Of a DNA stretch of 64,000 nucleotides, positions 63,792 to 64,000 are shown one piece after another (positions within the stretch are counted from its first letter, which is position 1; the number at the start of each line of letters is the position of its first letter). The translations under genes and the position numbers were made by a program. Below the pieces are notes generated by a model. That model did no database searches. It worked only from the letters and a program-made list of their open reading frames with translations, and had not been told where the DNA came from. The stretch spans positions 47,646-111,645 of the forward strand of contig KV835870.1 of NCBI GenBank assembly GCA_001838165.1, read 5' to 3'. Source of the DNA: Actinomyces sp. HMSC035G02. GTDB taxonomy: Bacteria > Actinomycetota > Actinomycetes > Actinomycetales > Actinomycetaceae.

Positions 63792-63865
63792 GCGGATGTA
63801 GCTCAATGGTAGAGCCTCTGCCTTCCAAGCAGATCACGCGGGTTCGATTCCCGTCATCCGCTCCA
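63792..63865 (+). tRNA. tRNA-Gly (anticodon UCC)
   Basis: A plus-strand cloverleaf: acceptor GCGGATG/CATCCGC, D-arm TAGCTCAATGGTAGAGC, anticodon stem TCTGC/GCAGA around loop CTTCCAA (anticodon TCC), T-arm GGTTCGATTCC, discriminator T and encoded CCA. Confidence 0.97.
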
Positions 63866-63873
63866 GCACTGGG

Positions 63874-63906
63874 AAAGCCCCGGGCCACTCGGCCCGGGGC
63901 TTTCGC
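63874..63906 (+). terminator. Terminator after tRNA-Gly
   Basis: A stem AAAGCCCCGGGCC / GGCCCGGGGCTTT, 13 bp and perfect, with loop ACTC, followed by CGCG. It starts nine bases after the CCA of the tRNA gene. Confidence 0.9.
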
Positions 63907-63919
63907 GTTACCCGATCGC

Positions 63920-64000
63920 TCACGCGGTCTCGGGGAACGTGGAGGTGTCGATGACGTAGCAATACAGGGTTAAAGGACAAAAAGAGTTGGTCTGAGCCCG
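63920..64000 (-). CDS. Possible C-terminal end of a protein entering from the right edge
   Basis: A minus-strand frame stays open from the edge to a TGA at 63920-63922, giving 26 residues ending CYVIDTSTFPETA. The last 13 codons look like high-GC coding sequence, but the upstream part is A+T-rich and includes TTA, rare here, so it may not be coding at all. No function can be given. Confidence 0.3.
   Translation of the reverse strand, partial: RAQTNSFCPLTLYCYVIDTSTFPETA

Overview
The window is chromosomal DNA from a high-GC actinobacterium, most likely Schaalia/Actinomyces (Actinomycetaceae). Supporting signs are actinobacterial families (DUF3097, two adjacent clpP genes, a rho gene with an Arg/Gly-rich insertion, the comEA-comEC-holA block), frequent GTG starts, ATGA-type stop/start overlaps, probable leaderless genes, and a pyruvate formate-lyase fermentation locus. 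The genus call is inference from gene content. No rRNA, CRISPR array, prophage or insertion sequence was seen. Almost all of the window is densely packed core genome.

Layout. 1-11110 (minus): start of a possible tsaC, prmC, prfA, rpmE, three tandem paralogous membrane proteins, rho, thrB, hom. 11386-14879 (plus): pyruvate formate-lyase whose glycyl-radical domain is a separate small gene, then the activating enzyme. 14913-19652 (minus): def, a maa-like acetyltransferase and a PuuD-like amidase as one translationally coupled unit, then add and pepC. 19781-20677 (plus): an aldose epimerase. 20684-30602 (minus): rsmE, dnaJ and hrcA under a CIRCE operator; DUF3097; a SatD/membrane-protein pair; hemW, trmB, lepA. 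30708-33053: a TPR protein, a MazF/PemK-like protein near two perfect DnaA boxes, and rpsT. 33191-40347 (minus): a heterodimeric ABC exporter, holA, comEC, comEA. 40554-44922 (plus): a HerA-like ATPase, proC, an antiporter. 44989-46341 (minus): an M20 peptidase. 46565-54658 (plus): valS with archaeal-type signatures, an A+T-rich RloC/PrrC-like candidate anticodon nuclease, a DUF1801-like protein, an acyl-CoA synthetase. 54764-63567 (minus): a MacAB-like export operon, chorismate mutase, clpX, clpP2, clpP1, tig and a small unknown protein. 63616-63906: tRNA-Pro(UGG) and tRNA-Gly(UCC).

Most interesting: (1) a two-gene pyruvate formate-lyase, with both catalytic cysteines on a 701-residue protein and the glycyl radical on a separate 83-residue protein that has its own ribosome binding site; (2) a foreign-looking RloC/PrrC-like gene lying between two terminator hairpins with the same 13-bp arms; (3) a repeated word, ACGAGGCCGGGGC, found in inverted pairs at terminators and singly inside genes, reminiscent of DNA-uptake words, in a window that also carries competence genes; (4) a three-copy membrane-protein family in which only the middle copy carries a large domain between its two membrane helices.

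The longest stretch without a gene is 26249-26547, which is A+T-rich and holds nothing I recognise.
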